Source of the DNA: Mucilaginibacter gotjawali
Lineage (GTDB): Bacteria > Bacteroidota > Bacteroidia > Sphingobacteriales > Sphingobacteriaceae
Direction of reading: 5' to 3'
DNA: 64,000 nucleotides
NCBI RefSeq assembly: GCF_002355435.1
Contig: NZ_AP017313.1
Location: 4,526,001-4,590,000, forward strand
Positions within the stretch are counted from its first letter, which is position 1. Every line of letters starts with the position of its first letter. Shown one piece after another: positions 17,027 through 26,600 of this stretch. The translations under genes were made by a program, and so were the position numbers. The notes below the pieces were generated by a model. That model was not told where the DNA came from and searched no databases. It was given only the letters and a program-made list of their open reading frames with translations.

Positions 17027-17521
17027 ATGAAACCTCTTTTGATAAGTTTATTTTTCGCCATTTCGGTACAAACGCAGCCAAAACAGCAGAAAATAATTCT
17101 TCCTCCACCGGATGATTATTATCTTAATTCAACAGAAAAATTAAGGTATGCCTTTTTCAAATTCGACTCAAAACGCGATGAATACATTTTTGATAAAAAA
17201 TCCAAACCGGCTACTTTATCAAAAACTGAGCTCTTAACTATTGAAAAATTAATTGTAAAAGGAGTAGGAGTTTACAATAAAAGCAGAAGTGGTAAATACA
17301 ATATGATTAAAAAGCCGGAAAAATATTTTAAGCAGTTTATTGCAATAACAAATACCAAAGGCGAAAAAGAAGTTTGGGTTAATTGCTGTTGTGCGGTGAT
17401 GCACAAATCATGGAAAACACATATCCAACAAACCAGCGACGGTGGAAGTTGTTATTTTACCATCAAAATCAATCTGACAAAAAACAAGGCCACTAAACTC
17501 AATGCCCATGGTCTCGCATAG
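17027..17521 (+). CDS. Hypothetical exported protein
   Basis: The 164-residue product starts with a short hydrophobic leader (PLLISLFFAISVQTQ), probably a signal peptide. No family is recognised. It is lysine-rich with an A/T-rich codon style. A mid-region reads TKGEKEVWVNCCCAVMHKSW, with three adjacent Cys residues and a following Cys near the C-terminus (GGSCYF), so it may bind metal or form disulphides. It is isolated between the broken YdeI-like gene and a bidirectional terminator. Confidence 0.55.
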   Translation: MKPLLISLFFAISVQTQPKQQKIILPPPDDYYLNSTEKLRYAFFKFDSKRDEYIFDKKSKPATLSKTELLTIEKLIVKGVGVYNKSRSGKYNMIKKPEKYFKQFIAITNTKGEKEVWVNCCCAVMHKSWKTHIQQTSDGGSCYFTIKINLTKNKATKLNAHGLA

Positions 17522-17527
17522 ATAAAA

Positions 17528-17559
17528 TAAAAAATCCCGGCCAAAACCAGGATTTTTTT
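17528..17559. terminator. Bidirectional rho-independent terminator
   Basis: AAAAATCC.CGG and CC.AGGATTTTTT form a stem around a short loop, with A-runs on the left and T-runs on the right. It separates the convergent plus-strand hypothetical gene and sucD and can stop both. Confidence 0.75.
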
Positions 17560-17575
17560 AATTATTTAAATAAAA

Positions 17576-17612
17576 ACCTTTCAGCTTTTACCTTTAAGCT
17601 TTCACCTTTTTT
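17576..17612. repeat. CTTTCAGCTTTTACC repeat overlapping sucD stop
   Basis: CCTTTCAGCTTTTACCTTTA followed by AGCTTTCACCTTTT covers the last codons and stop of sucD. Related tracts lie at 36223-36296 and in the signal peptide at 36927-37002. Confidence 0.65.
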
Positions 17613-18475
17613 AGTTCCTCTGCCATTGCCGCGCCAATTTCAGCAGGAGATTCTACCACGCGGATGCCGCATTCGCGCATAATTTTCATTTTGGCTGCTG
17701 CGGTGTCATCGGCTCCGCCAACTATGGCGCCGGCGTGGCCCATGCGGCGTCCCGGAGGCGCTGTTTGGCCTGCTATAAAGCCAACCACAGGTTTGGTACC
17801 GTTTGCTTTGATCCAGCGCGCCGCTTCGGCTTCCATACCGCCGCCAATTTCGCCGATCATAATGATACCGTGGGTATCCGGGTCGTTCATCAACAGCTCA
17901 ACCGCTTCTTTGGTTGGGGTACCGATGATCGGGTCGCCGCCAATACCAATGGCAGTGGTGATGCCCATACCGGCTTTAACCACCTGGTCAACCGCTTCGT
18001 AAGTTAAAGTACCTGATTTGGATACTACGCCTACATGGCCTTTTTTAAAGATAAAGCCCGGCATAATACCGATCTTGCTCTCGTCAGCCGTAATGATCCC
18101 CGGGCAGTTAGGGCCGATCAAACGGCTATCCCTGCCTTTTAAATATTCTTTCACCATGATCATATCCTTTGTAGGGATCCCTTCGGTGATACATACAATT
18201 ACTTTAATACCTGCTTCGGCCGCTTCCATAATGGCATCGGCAGCAAATGCAGGGGGCACAAATATGATAGATACATCGGCGCCTGTTTTTGCAACCGCGT
18301 CGGCTACGGTATTAAATACAGGCCTGTCAAGGTGGCTCTGGCCGCCCTTACCCGGCGTAACACCGCCAACCAACTGGGTACCATACTCAATCATCTGCGA
18401 TGCATGGTAAGTACCTTCGTTACCTGTAAAACCCTGAACTATAACTTTGGAATCTTTATTTACGAGTACGCTCAT
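17594..18475 (-). CDS. sucD: Succinyl-CoA ligase alpha subunit
   Basis: SucD with SucC converts succinyl-CoA to succinate with nucleotide triphosphate formation in the TCA cycle. The 293-residue product has the normal length. It contains TGNEGTYHASQMIEYGTQLVGG near residue 16 for CoA binding, GPNCPGIIT, and the phosphohistidine block GHAGAIVGG with His around residue 247. The start MSVLVNKDSKVIVQGFTG is standard. The partner sucC gene is not in this window. Its C-terminal codons KKVKA and the TAA stop lie inside a repeat tract. Confidence 0.97.
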   Translation of the reverse strand: MSVLVNKDSKVIVQGFTGNEGTYHASQMIEYGTQLVGGVTPGKGGQSHLDRPVFNTVADAVAKTGADVSIIFVPPAFAADAIMEAAEAGIKVIVCITEGIPTKDMIMVKEYLKGRDSRLIGPNCPGIITADESKIGIMPGFIFKKGHVGVVSKSGTLTYEAVDQVVKAGMGITTAIGIGGDPIIGTPTKEAVELLMNDPDTHGIIMIGEIGGGMEAEAARWIKANGTKPVVGFIAGQTAPPGRRMGHAGAIVGGADDTAAAKMKIMRECGIRVVESPAEIGAAMAEELKKVKA

Positions 18476-18521
18476 TGTGCTTTTTGAATTTGTAGCGCAA
18501 AGCTAAAGTTTTTGACGGAAT

Positions 18522-18660
18522 GTCAAGCCCCCTTGCCCCCTAAAGGGGGAATATTTTTACAATTTGTACAGCTTCGTTCAAAACCATGAAAAAGGCGTAC
18601 TTTTTTACCAACATGCGAATCAAAAGCTCCCCCTTCAGGGGGCTGGGGGGCTAAATTCCC
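18522..18660. repeat. GCCCCCTAAAGGGGGA palindromic repeat element
   Basis: Two palindromic blocks, GCCCCCTAAAGGGGGA and CTCCCCCTTCAGGGGG, flank a 75-base centre containing GCGAATCAAAAGC. A second copy with the same architecture lies at 38221-38308. The right block contains the stop codon of the symporter gene and encodes its last residues FSPPAP. Confidence 0.85.
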
Positions 18661-19861
18661 CTTCACTCTTCGCAATCACAATTGTAGCGATCCCGTTCCC
18701 TATCATATTGGTAATGGCCCGCGCTTCCGACATAAACCTGTCTACCCCCAGCAAAATGGCAACGCCTTCTGCGGGAATAATCTTTATGGCCGCAAGCGTG
18801 GAGGTTAATATGATAAACCCACTGCCGGTTACCCCTGCCGCGCCTTTACTGGTGATCATCAGAATCCCGATGATCGTTAATTGCTGCACCAGCGTGAGCG
18901 GGATATGAAATACCTGCGCCAAAAATATCACCGACATGGACAGGTATATGGTCGTCCCGTCCAGGTTAAATGAATATCCTGCCGGGATCACCAGCCCCAC
19001 CACCGATCGTGAGCAGCCGAATTTTTCCATTTTATCCATCATGGCCGGCAATACGGATTCCGATGAGGATGTTCCCCATACCACCAGGATCTCTTCCTTA
19101 ATAAAAGCCAGGTATTTCCATAAACTGAACTTATACAGGTAGCAAATAAGGTTCAATACACCGAAGATGAAAAAAATGGAAGTAAGGTAAACGGAACCCA
19201 TCAATATGCTCAATGGCTTGAGTGTTTTTAGGCCGAACGTACTGATGGTATAGGCCATCCCACCGAAAGCGCCGATGGGTGCCACACGCATCACCATGTG
19301 CATGATCTTAAAAAACACCTTGCTGAATTTATCAAATAAGCTGATCACCGTTTGCCCGGTTTCGCCCAGGTGGCTGAGCGCAAAGCCAAACAATATCGCA
19401 AAAAACAGGATCTGCAAAATGTCGCCCTTTGCAAACGCTTCAAATATATTGGGTGGTACTATATGGGTTAAAATATCCAGCCAGTGCATATCTGCAGCGG
19501 CTTTTTGGTAAACCGCCAGTTTGGAGCTATCTGCAGCAATTTTACTTACAAAGCCATCGCCGGGCCTTAAAATATTGGCGACGATCATCCCGATAACCAG
19601 GGCGCTGGTACTTACGATCTCAAAATAAAGCAACGCTTTGCCCCCTACCCGGCCCACTTTCTTCATATCACTCATACCGGCAATGCCCAATACGATGGTA
19701 AAAAAGATGATCGGCGCGATGAGCATCGTGATCAAACTGATGAAAGTCTGGCTGATGATTTTTGCCGTCGGCCCAAAGGTGGGGAAGCAAAAACCAACGA
19801 TTACGCCTAACAGGATGCCTGCCAGTACCTGGAAATTAAGATTGGTAAGGAGTTTCTTCAT
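18635..19861 (-). CDS. Dicarboxylate/amino acid:cation symporter (SDF family)
   Basis: This DAACS/SDF carrier imports C4-dicarboxylates or glutamate with Na+ or H+. I start at the ATG at 19861 (MKKLLTNLNFQVLAG). About eight membrane segments are visible. It has the family signatures TSSSESVLPAMM (Ser-rich re-entrant loop) and SFNLDGTTIYLSMSVIFLAQ (the N.DGT motif), followed by the second loop SKGAAGVTGSGF. The C-terminal end after IAKSEGE reads FSPPAP and comes from a repeat element. No sensor kinase is adjacent. Substrate preference cannot be decided here. Confidence 0.93.
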   Translation of the reverse strand: MKKLLTNLNFQVLAGILLGVIVGFCFPTFGPTAKIISQTFISLITMLIAPIIFFTIVLGIAGMSDMKKVGRVGGKALLYFEIVSTSALVIGMIVANILRPGDGFVSKIAADSSKLAVYQKAAADMHWLDILTHIVPPNIFEAFAKGDILQILFFAILFGFALSHLGETGQTVISLFDKFSKVFFKIMHMVMRVAPIGAFGGMAYTISTFGLKTLKPLSILMGSVYLTSIFFIFGVLNLICYLYKFSLWKYLAFIKEEILVVWGTSSSESVLPAMMDKMEKFGCSRSVVGLVIPAGYSFNLDGTTIYLSMSVIFLAQVFHIPLTLVQQLTIIGILMITSKGAAGVTGSGFIILTSTLAAIKIIPAEGVAILLGVDRFMSEARAITNMIGNGIATIVIAKSEGEFSPPAP

Positions 19862-19987
19862 GCAAAACAAGTATACAATTAAATATAAATATTTTGCAGC
19901 TGTGCCTCATTTAATTAACGCTGCGGGCGCTTACCCCGTGAAAAACAATCAGCGCAAAGCCGCAACGCCAAGCAGAAATGTGAGCAA

Positions 19988-20081
19988 TTTAATATCGAAT
20001 AAAGAATGTCGAATAATGAACACCAAAGTCTTAACTTCATTATTCTGTATTCGACATTCGGTGTTCAATATTAATATCCTT
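19988..20081. repeat. AATGTCGAATAATGAACACC palindromic repeat
   Basis: GAATGTCGAAT on the left pairs with ATTCGACATTC on the right, and the outer bases pair AATATC with GATATT-like text. A similar but longer element lies at 32476-32627. It fills the space between the symporter start and the stop of the first tandem lipoprotein. Confidence 0.75.
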
Positions 20082-20100
20082 AAATTAACATTTATGTCGA

Positions 20101-20910
20101 TCAAAGGGGCGTTACTATCCCCGTAAGCAGGTTAACCCTATAATTTTTGCCGCCGGTACTTATCTCCGCCTGGTGATTTCCTAAAAATGTTATGGTTCCG
20201 GTGGTGGCGGTTTGCACGCCATCAATAGGGCCGCCCGGGAGGTTGTTATATTCAAAGTTGTAAAAGGTGGACGTGCCTGAAACAACATCCGGCACACTGC
20301 CGGAAACATCCACAATCAGGCCCAGCAATTTAAACCCACTGTAAAAATAATCGAACCCGAGCGTTACCTGCCCTTTTAAAACGCGGTAATTATGCGAAGA
20401 ATAATTATAGCCATTCATCGATACCGTTTTATAGGTTTTATCCAGGGCCTGCACTTTATAATCCTGGGCAACGGTGTAAGGCGCGTTGAACGCTGCGCCT
20501 GAGTAAGTATTGGTAATGCTGTCACGCACGATATAACCATCGGGGATATCGGCACTGCAGGTATATACAAAATGAAAGTTACCTGTATAGTTGATGGACG
20601 TGTCGGTGGCGGTTTGGTTATAATTATAGCTGGTATCAATAGTAAAACCGCATAACGGGCTCATGGCAAATGTGCTGAAAGAAAGGGCGTTTTTATTTCC
20701 GGTAAGGTTTACAGGCGCCTTGATACCGTTTTTAACGTTGGCGCCGCCATATTGCCCCGTTATTGATTTATACAGATCAACGGCTATCCGGCCGCTGAGC
20801 GCGGCATAATCGGTTTTGCTTTTTACAACCGTTGTTTCGTTTTTTTTACATGACAAATAAACAACAGAAAGGGCCGTAAAAAGAAGGGTTAGCTTTAGTA
20901 CAGGTTTCAT
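20101..20910 (-). CDS. Paralogous lipoprotein 3 of 3
   Basis: Starting at the ATG at 20910 (MKPVLKLTLLF), the 269-residue product has a lipobox VYLSC followed by KK. The longer frame to 20976 adds an unlikely basic leader. The body has pairs of strands (e.g. HFVYTCSADI) and ends in the shared block TITFLGNHQAEIS..GKNYRVNLLTG. That ending is conserved in the two upstream paralogs. All three are likely periplasm- or outer-membrane-anchored. The domain is not one I can name, and the function is unknown. Confidence 0.75.
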   Translation of the reverse strand: MKPVLKLTLLFTALSVVYLSCKKNETTVVKSKTDYAALSGRIAVDLYKSITGQYGGANVKNGIKAPVNLTGNKNALSFSTFAMSPLCGFTIDTSYNYNQTATDTSINYTGNFHFVYTCSADIPDGYIVRDSITNTYSGAAFNAPYTVAQDYKVQALDKTYKTVSMNGYNYSSHNYRVLKGQVTLGFDYFYSGFKLLGLIVDVSGSVPDVVSGTSTFYNFEYNNLPGGPIDGVQTATTGTITFLGNHQAEISTGGKNYRVNLLTGIVTPL

Positions 20911-21118
20911 TACAAATTGGATTTCGGTTTTTTGTACTTTGCGATGCAAATACCCCGCCAATGCAATAAAAAACACACCGGCACGGGAGCCTGCGAAACA
21001 AGTTGACAGGATGAAGCAGCGCTAAAACAATGGTGGAAATAATTTATCGTCTAAATATAAAAAAAACCTTCCCCGTATTTACAGAAAAGGCTCTTTTTAT
21101 TGTTTTTTTATTTTGGTA

Positions 21119-21892
21119 TCAGCTTACTGCGCCGGTTTGCAGGTTTACGTTATATGCTTTACCATTAATAGTTACAGCCGCCATATGGTTGCCAAGGAAG
21201 GTAATGGTGCCCTGGTAGTTCCACACGCCTTTAGGGCCACTTCCGCTGGTGTTAAAAGTAGCCGTGCCAGCAATAACATCGCCGGCAGCGGGGCTAAAAA
21301 TAACCGATGTAAGCGTATAGTTAAATACTTCGGTACCGCTCCTTTTTGTACCCGTATTGTACTGGTAACTTCCGTTTGAGGCCAATGACCCGTTAAGCGA
21401 TAAATTTGCATTTTGGTTTAATGGATTTGCACTCAAAAGCGTTAAATTTTCGGCAACTTTATAATTCAGGTTAAGCGTAGGGCTTGTTAAACTGATAGTA
21501 ATATTATCATTAGTGGTGAAGCCTGAAACCACGTTATTTACGCAGGAGAAACTAAACTTAAATGTTCCGGAGATAGTGGCCGATCCGCCGTTTGCTGCGC
21601 CGGTATAGCTCATGGTGGTATCAATTAACAAACTGCAATCGGGGTTGGTTAAGCTTTGCTGCACTTTCCCTTTGGTGTGTACCGCAAATGAGGTTGGCGA
21701 ACTTAAACCGCCGGAAATATCTACACCCAAGCCGCCAAATAACGACTGATCGATATTTAAGGCCACCTGGCTGGCAACTTCCTGGGGCGCCAATTGCGGA
21801 TCGGACGTCGTTTTTGCTGCTTTTTTACATCCTGAATAAACGATTGCCGTCCCGGCAAGTACCAGTACAATAGAACGTAGTTTTATTTTCAT
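21119..21892 (-). CDS. Paralogous lipoprotein 2 of 3
   Basis: The 257-residue product has the lipoprotein signal IVYSGCKK and the family C-terminus TITFLGNHMAAVTINGKAYNVNLQTG. The region SCLL..MSYTGAANGGSATISGTFKFSFSC is Ser/Thr/Gly-rich and beta-rich. It is separated by 208 bp from the next paralog and 118 bp from the previous one, so the three may be separately expressed or joined by repeats. Function is unknown. Confidence 0.75.
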   Translation of the reverse strand: MKIKLRSIVLVLAGTAIVYSGCKKAAKTTSDPQLAPQEVASQVALNIDQSLFGGLGVDISGGLSSPTSFAVHTKGKVQQSLTNPDCSLLIDTTMSYTGAANGGSATISGTFKFSFSCVNNVVSGFTTNDNITISLTSPTLNLNYKVAENLTLLSANPLNQNANLSLNGSLASNGSYQYNTGTKRSGTEVFNYTLTSVIFSPAAGDVIAGTATFNTSGSGPKGVWNYQGTITFLGNHMAAVTINGKAYNVNLQTGAVS

Positions 21893-22010
21893 GATAAGAT
21901 TATTAATTTCTATACAAATGTATTAAAGATAAATTTAATAAAACAGGTAAATCATCCATAAAAAAGCTCCCCTCAAGTTATCAAAGGGAGCTTCTGTTGA
22001 TATTTAAGGT

Positions 22011-22799
22011 TTAAATAGTTGTTGATATTTTTCCGGTAAGCAGGTTTACATAGTAGATGCTATCGTAGTAGTCAACTTTAGCCATGTGGTTGCCTAAGAA
22101 AGTAAGCGTACCATACAGGGCATAAGCAGTAGTACCACTAAGGCCTGTTGCTACAAAAACAGCTTTTCCGCTGGTAATGTCAGGAGGGGTTTGGTCCAGG
22201 TGTACCTGCAGGCCTGATAAAGTAAATGAATTATAGGTTAGGCTTTTACCGCCTTTGGCACCGCGGTCAAGTACAATAGTGGCTTGAATCAATCCGTCAA
22301 CGGTAACCAATGAATTGTTGGGGTTTAAACCGGTAACTTTATAGTTTTGGCTTAAACCATCAATAAAGCTGTATCCCGGTGCGGTACCAACAGTTGTTAA
22401 AGTATCCTGTGCGGTGTAGCCTATAGCGCTGCCGTTATTACATACATAATAAAATGAAAGCCCGCCGGTAGTACTGGATTTAATGGTATCGCCAATATTG
22501 GTATTGTATGAAATACCATTGTTGATATAAAAACCGCAGGCATAATTGGTGCTGTTTACTTTTACCGTTGATGTTGAATTAGGAACAGAAGGCGTGCTGA
22601 TACCGTTGTATACGTTAATGCCCCCAAACTGCCCCGTTAATGAATGGTACAGGTTTAAGGCGATTTGGGCGCCGGCGGTTTGTTTAGTGGTGGCGGTAGT
22701 AACAGTGGCTGGTTTTGCGCTTTCGCTCTTTTTGCAGGCATTAAATAATACAGCTACGCCAGATAACAATATTATTGCGCTAAGTAATTTAGTTTTCAT
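22011..22799 (-). CDS. Paralogous lipoprotein 1 of 3
   Basis: The 262-residue product begins MKTKLLSAIILLSGVAVLF and has the lipobox FNACKK. It ends TLTFLGNHMAKVDYYDSIYYVNLLTG, the conserved block of this local family. A Cys near residue 87 (TNYACGFYI) is also found in paralog 3 (LCGFTI). This is the upstream copy in the transcription direction, with about 217 bp of A/T-rich DNA ahead that probably holds the promoter. Function is unknown. Confidence 0.75.
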   Translation of the reverse strand: MKTKLLSAIILLSGVAVLFNACKKSESAKPATVTTATTKQTAGAQIALNLYHSLTGQFGGINVYNGISTPSVPNSTSTVKVNSTNYACGFYINNGISYNTNIGDTIKSSTTGGLSFYYVCNNGSAIGYTAQDTLTTVGTAPGYSFIDGLSQNYKVTGLNPNNSLVTVDGLIQATIVLDRGAKGGKSLTYNSFTLSGLQVHLDQTPPDITSGKAVFVATGLSGTTAYALYGTLTFLGNHMAKVDYYDSIYYVNLLTGKISTTI

Positions 22800-23016
22800 A
22801 AAGTGAGTGGTTTTAAGAGTAATAATTTATCGACAACTAAGTTAATGGATGAAATGCCTTTTTTATCAAAAAATCAAAGAAAAAGGCTAAATAGCACCGA
22901 AATTAACCCTAGGGTAAATAATACTTTCCTTATATTAAATATGGGAAAATTCTTCCCCTGTTTATGGTGTTGTTTTTTCTAAATGATTGTCTGTTATTTA
23001 TTTATAATTTTATCTC

Positions 23017-23472
23017 ATGAGTTCTGTTTACAATTTCCGTCAAATTTCTGGGATGATGGCTTGCTCCGGCCAGCCCTCAGAGGGACAGTTGCCCCTGATT
23101 GCCGCGGAAGGCTACCAGGTCATCGTAAACCTGGGATTGGCAGATGGTAAATATGCGCTAAAAAACGAAGGCGCCTTAGTTAAACAGCTGGGGATAACCT
23201 ATCACCATATCCCGGTTAAGTTTGATGATCCGAAAACCGACGACCTTATAGCCTTTTTCAAACTGATGGATCAACACCCAAACGACAAAACGCTGGTGCA
23301 TTGCGCTGCCAACTACCGGGCATCGGCATTTACCGGCCTTTATCTTTTTTCAACCGGCCGGCTTAACGAAGATGAAATGCTTTCCTTTATCGAAGATGTA
23401 TGGCAACCTGATGCCGTTTGGCAGCAATTTATTGAGGATAGTGCCGATTTTATAAAAGAGCATAGGTTTTAA
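23017..23472 (+). CDS. Tyrosine-phosphatase-like protein with short P-loop
   Basis: The 151-residue cytosolic protein resembles the PTP-like domain that accompanies Blh and DUF442 proteins. The block VHCAANYRASAF near residue 95 corresponds to the phosphate-binding loop, but there are only four residues between the Cys and Arg (C-AANY-R) rather than five. Similar sequences in Bacteroidota are annotated as protein tyrosine phosphatase family, so the short loop may be characteristic of a subgroup. Whether it is catalytic is unclear. It lies just ahead of leuS; its TAA stop is in the repeat that follows. Confidence 0.65.
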   Translation: MSSVYNFRQISGMMACSGQPSEGQLPLIAAEGYQVIVNLGLADGKYALKNEGALVKQLGITYHHIPVKFDDPKTDDLIAFFKLMDQHPNDKTLVHCAANYRASAFTGLYLFSTGRLNEDEMLSFIEDVWQPDAVWQQFIEDSADFIKEHRF

Positions 23473-23546
23473 CATTACAACCTTCCAACTTTTAAACATT
23501 ACAACATACTTCAACACCTTACAACCTTTCCAACTTATTCCAACCA
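23470..23546. repeat. ACATTACAACCTTCC quasi-repeat
   Basis: Short words ACATTACAAC, CTTCCAAC and TCAACAC repeat with A/T drift from the phosphatase stop codon to the leuS upstream region. The same word family makes the inverted arms between the MutS-like gene and rlmH at 31476-31649. Confidence 0.6.
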
Positions 23547-23608
23547 AATCACTACCAAACTAATAGGGATTTTCTTAATTTCGCAGCCTCACACGCCTTT
23601 TATATAAA

Positions 23609-26600
23609 ATGGATTACCAATTTAAAGATATAGAGAAAAAATGGCAGCAGTTTTGGGCTGATCACCAAACGTTTAAAGCTGAAGACAAAACGGCCAAACC
23701 GAAGTACTATGTGCTTGATATGTTCCCCTATCCTTCAGGAGCAGGTTTACATGTTGGCCATCCGCTGGGCTATATCGCATCGGATATTTTTGCACGTTAT
23801 AAAAGGCTGAAGGGGTTTAACGTATTGCACCCGATGGGATACGACAGCTTTGGGTTGCCTGCCGAACAATATGCCATACAAACCGGTCAGCACCCGGCTA
23901 TTACTACGGAAACTAATATTGCCACCTATCGCCGCCAGCTCGACCAGATCGGCTTTTCGTTCGACTGGAGCCGCGAAGTGCGTACCAGTTCGCCCGATTA
24001 TTATAAATGGACGCAATGGATCTTTATGCAGCTCTTCAACTCCTGGTATAATAAGGATGCGGACAAAGCCGAATCCATTGCCAAACTGGTTGAACATTTT
24101 GAACTAAACGGCGCTGCCGGCATTAACGCTGTGTGCGACGATGAAATTTTAAGTTTCACCGCAGAGGAATGGAAGGCCAAAAGCCATAACGAGCAACAAT
24201 CCGAGCTGTTAAAATACCGCCTTACCTACCTGCGCGAAAGCACCGTAAACTGGTGCCCGGCCCTGGGTACCGTTTTGGCGAATGATGAAGTAAAAGACGG
24301 TTTTAGCGAACGCGGCGGCTACCCTGTTGAACAGAAAAAAATGATGCAGTGGAGCATGCGCATCACCGCCTATGCCGACAGGCTTTTAAAAGGCCTGGAT
24401 ACCATTGACTGGCCCGAGCCTTTAAAAGAAATGCAAAGGAACTGGATAGGGAAAAGTGTGGGAGCGTCAGTTAGATTTACGATTTCAGATTTACGATTTA
24501 CGAATGGTGAGAATTATATAGAAGTTTTCACCACCCGCGCAGATACTATTTTCGGAACAACATTTTTAGTGCTTGCTCCCGAACATGAATTGGTGGCATC
24601 ATTAACTACGCCTGAACAAAAAAGCGCTATTGATGCTTATATCGCGCAAGCAAAAAAGAAATCGGAGTTGGAGCGCATGGCAGATGCTAAAACTGTTTCG
24701 GGAGCGTTTACAGGCAGCTTTGCCATTAACCCGGTTAGCGGCGAAAAGGTACAGATCTGGATTGCTGATTATGTTTTGGCGGGCTATGGTACCGGCGCTG
24801 TAATGGCCGTACCATCCGGCGATCAGCGCGATTATTTGTTTGCCAAACATTATCATTTGCCGATCATCCCGATCATCGACATACAAAATATCGAAACCGA
24901 GGCCGACCCAACCAAGGAAGGGCATTATATAAACTCGGGCTTCATCAATGGCTTAGCATATAAAGAAGCTACTGCGGCCGTAGTTGCTAAATTGGAAGAA
25001 TTAGGCGCAGGCAAGGCAAAAGTGAATTTCAGGATGAGGGATGCCATTTTTGGCCGCCAGCGTTACTGGGGCGAACCAGTGCCCGTTTATTTTAAAGATG
25101 GCCTGCCCTATTTAATTGATGAAAAAGACCTGCCGCTGGTATTACCGGAGGTTGATAAATATTTACCCACCGAAAGCGGCGAACCGCCGCTCGCAAGAGC
25201 AACCGGCTGGAACTACAAAATAGCCGCTGACAGTAAAGTCTCTCCGCCATCTGGCGGAGGAGATTTAGAGGGGGCCGGTACGTTCCCCTACGAGCATAGC
25301 ACCATGCCCGGCTGGGCCGGCTCAAGCTGGTACTGGTACCGGTATATGGATGCCCAAAATGATACAGCCTTTGCTTCGGAAGAGGCCATTGAGTACTGGA
25401 AAGATGTTGACCTTTATATCGGTGGCAGCGAACATGCTACAGGGCATTTGTTGTACAGCCGTTTCTGGAACAAGTTTTTGAAGGATATTGGGTTAGTAGT
25501 TGAAGAAGAGCCTTTCAAAAAATTGATCAACCAGGGGATGATCCAGGGACGTTCAAGTTTCATTAATAAACTGAACATTGACTTAATTGACGAACAAGGG
25601 CAGAAGATTATAGACAATACGAGTAGCGATAATGTTGCTATTTTTTATATTTCCGATGATTTAGTTAAAAAATATAAAAATGATAGAGACTGGATAAAAC
25701 AATTGGAAAATAATTTAAATGAAAAATATCATTTAAAATTGTCTGAACTAAAAAGAAAGATTTCTTTAGAACATGTGTCTTTCACTCCTTGGCACGTTAA
25801 TGTTAATTTAGTTAATAACGATATTCTAAATATAGAAGCATTTAAAAAGAGTATTCCCGCAATAGTTATAATACCGAGTTCGTATTCGAAAATGGAGTAT
25901 TTACTTGCCATTGGGAAATCGAAAAAATGTCGAAATCCAAATTCAACGTGGTAAACCCGGACGACCTGATAGAACGTTACGGCGCGGATACCCTACGCAT
26001 GTACGAAATGTTTTTGGGCCCGCTGGAACAAAGTAAACCATGGAACACCAATGGTATTGAAGGTGTGTTTAAATTCCTGCGGAAATTCTGGCGCATGTTT
26101 CATAATGATGCCTGGGATTTTAAAGTTTCAACCGAAGAGCCAACCAAAGCGGAATTGAAATCGTTGCATAAAATTATCCGTAAAGTGGAGGAAGATGTGG
26201 AACGCTTCTCCTTCAACACTTCGGTTTCCAGCTTTATGATCGCTGTAAACGAATTGACAGATCTTAAGTGCAATAAAAGAGCAATCTTACAAGACCTGGT
26301 CATCGTTCTTTCGCCCTATGCGCCGCATATCTGCGAGGAATTGTGGACCTTGCTGGGCAACGAAGCCGGTACATTATCCTATGCGCCGTACCCGAAATTT
26401 AACCCGGCATACATGGTTGAAGATGAATACGCCTACCCTGTTTCCATCAACGGTAAAACCAAAATGAACCTTAATATTTCATTAAGCCTTGATCCTGCCG
26501 CGATTGAAGCTTTTGTATTGGCGAATGCTGACGTGCAGAAATATATGGACCATAAAGCCCCTAAAAAAGTGATCGTGGTTAAGGGAAGAATTGTAAACAT

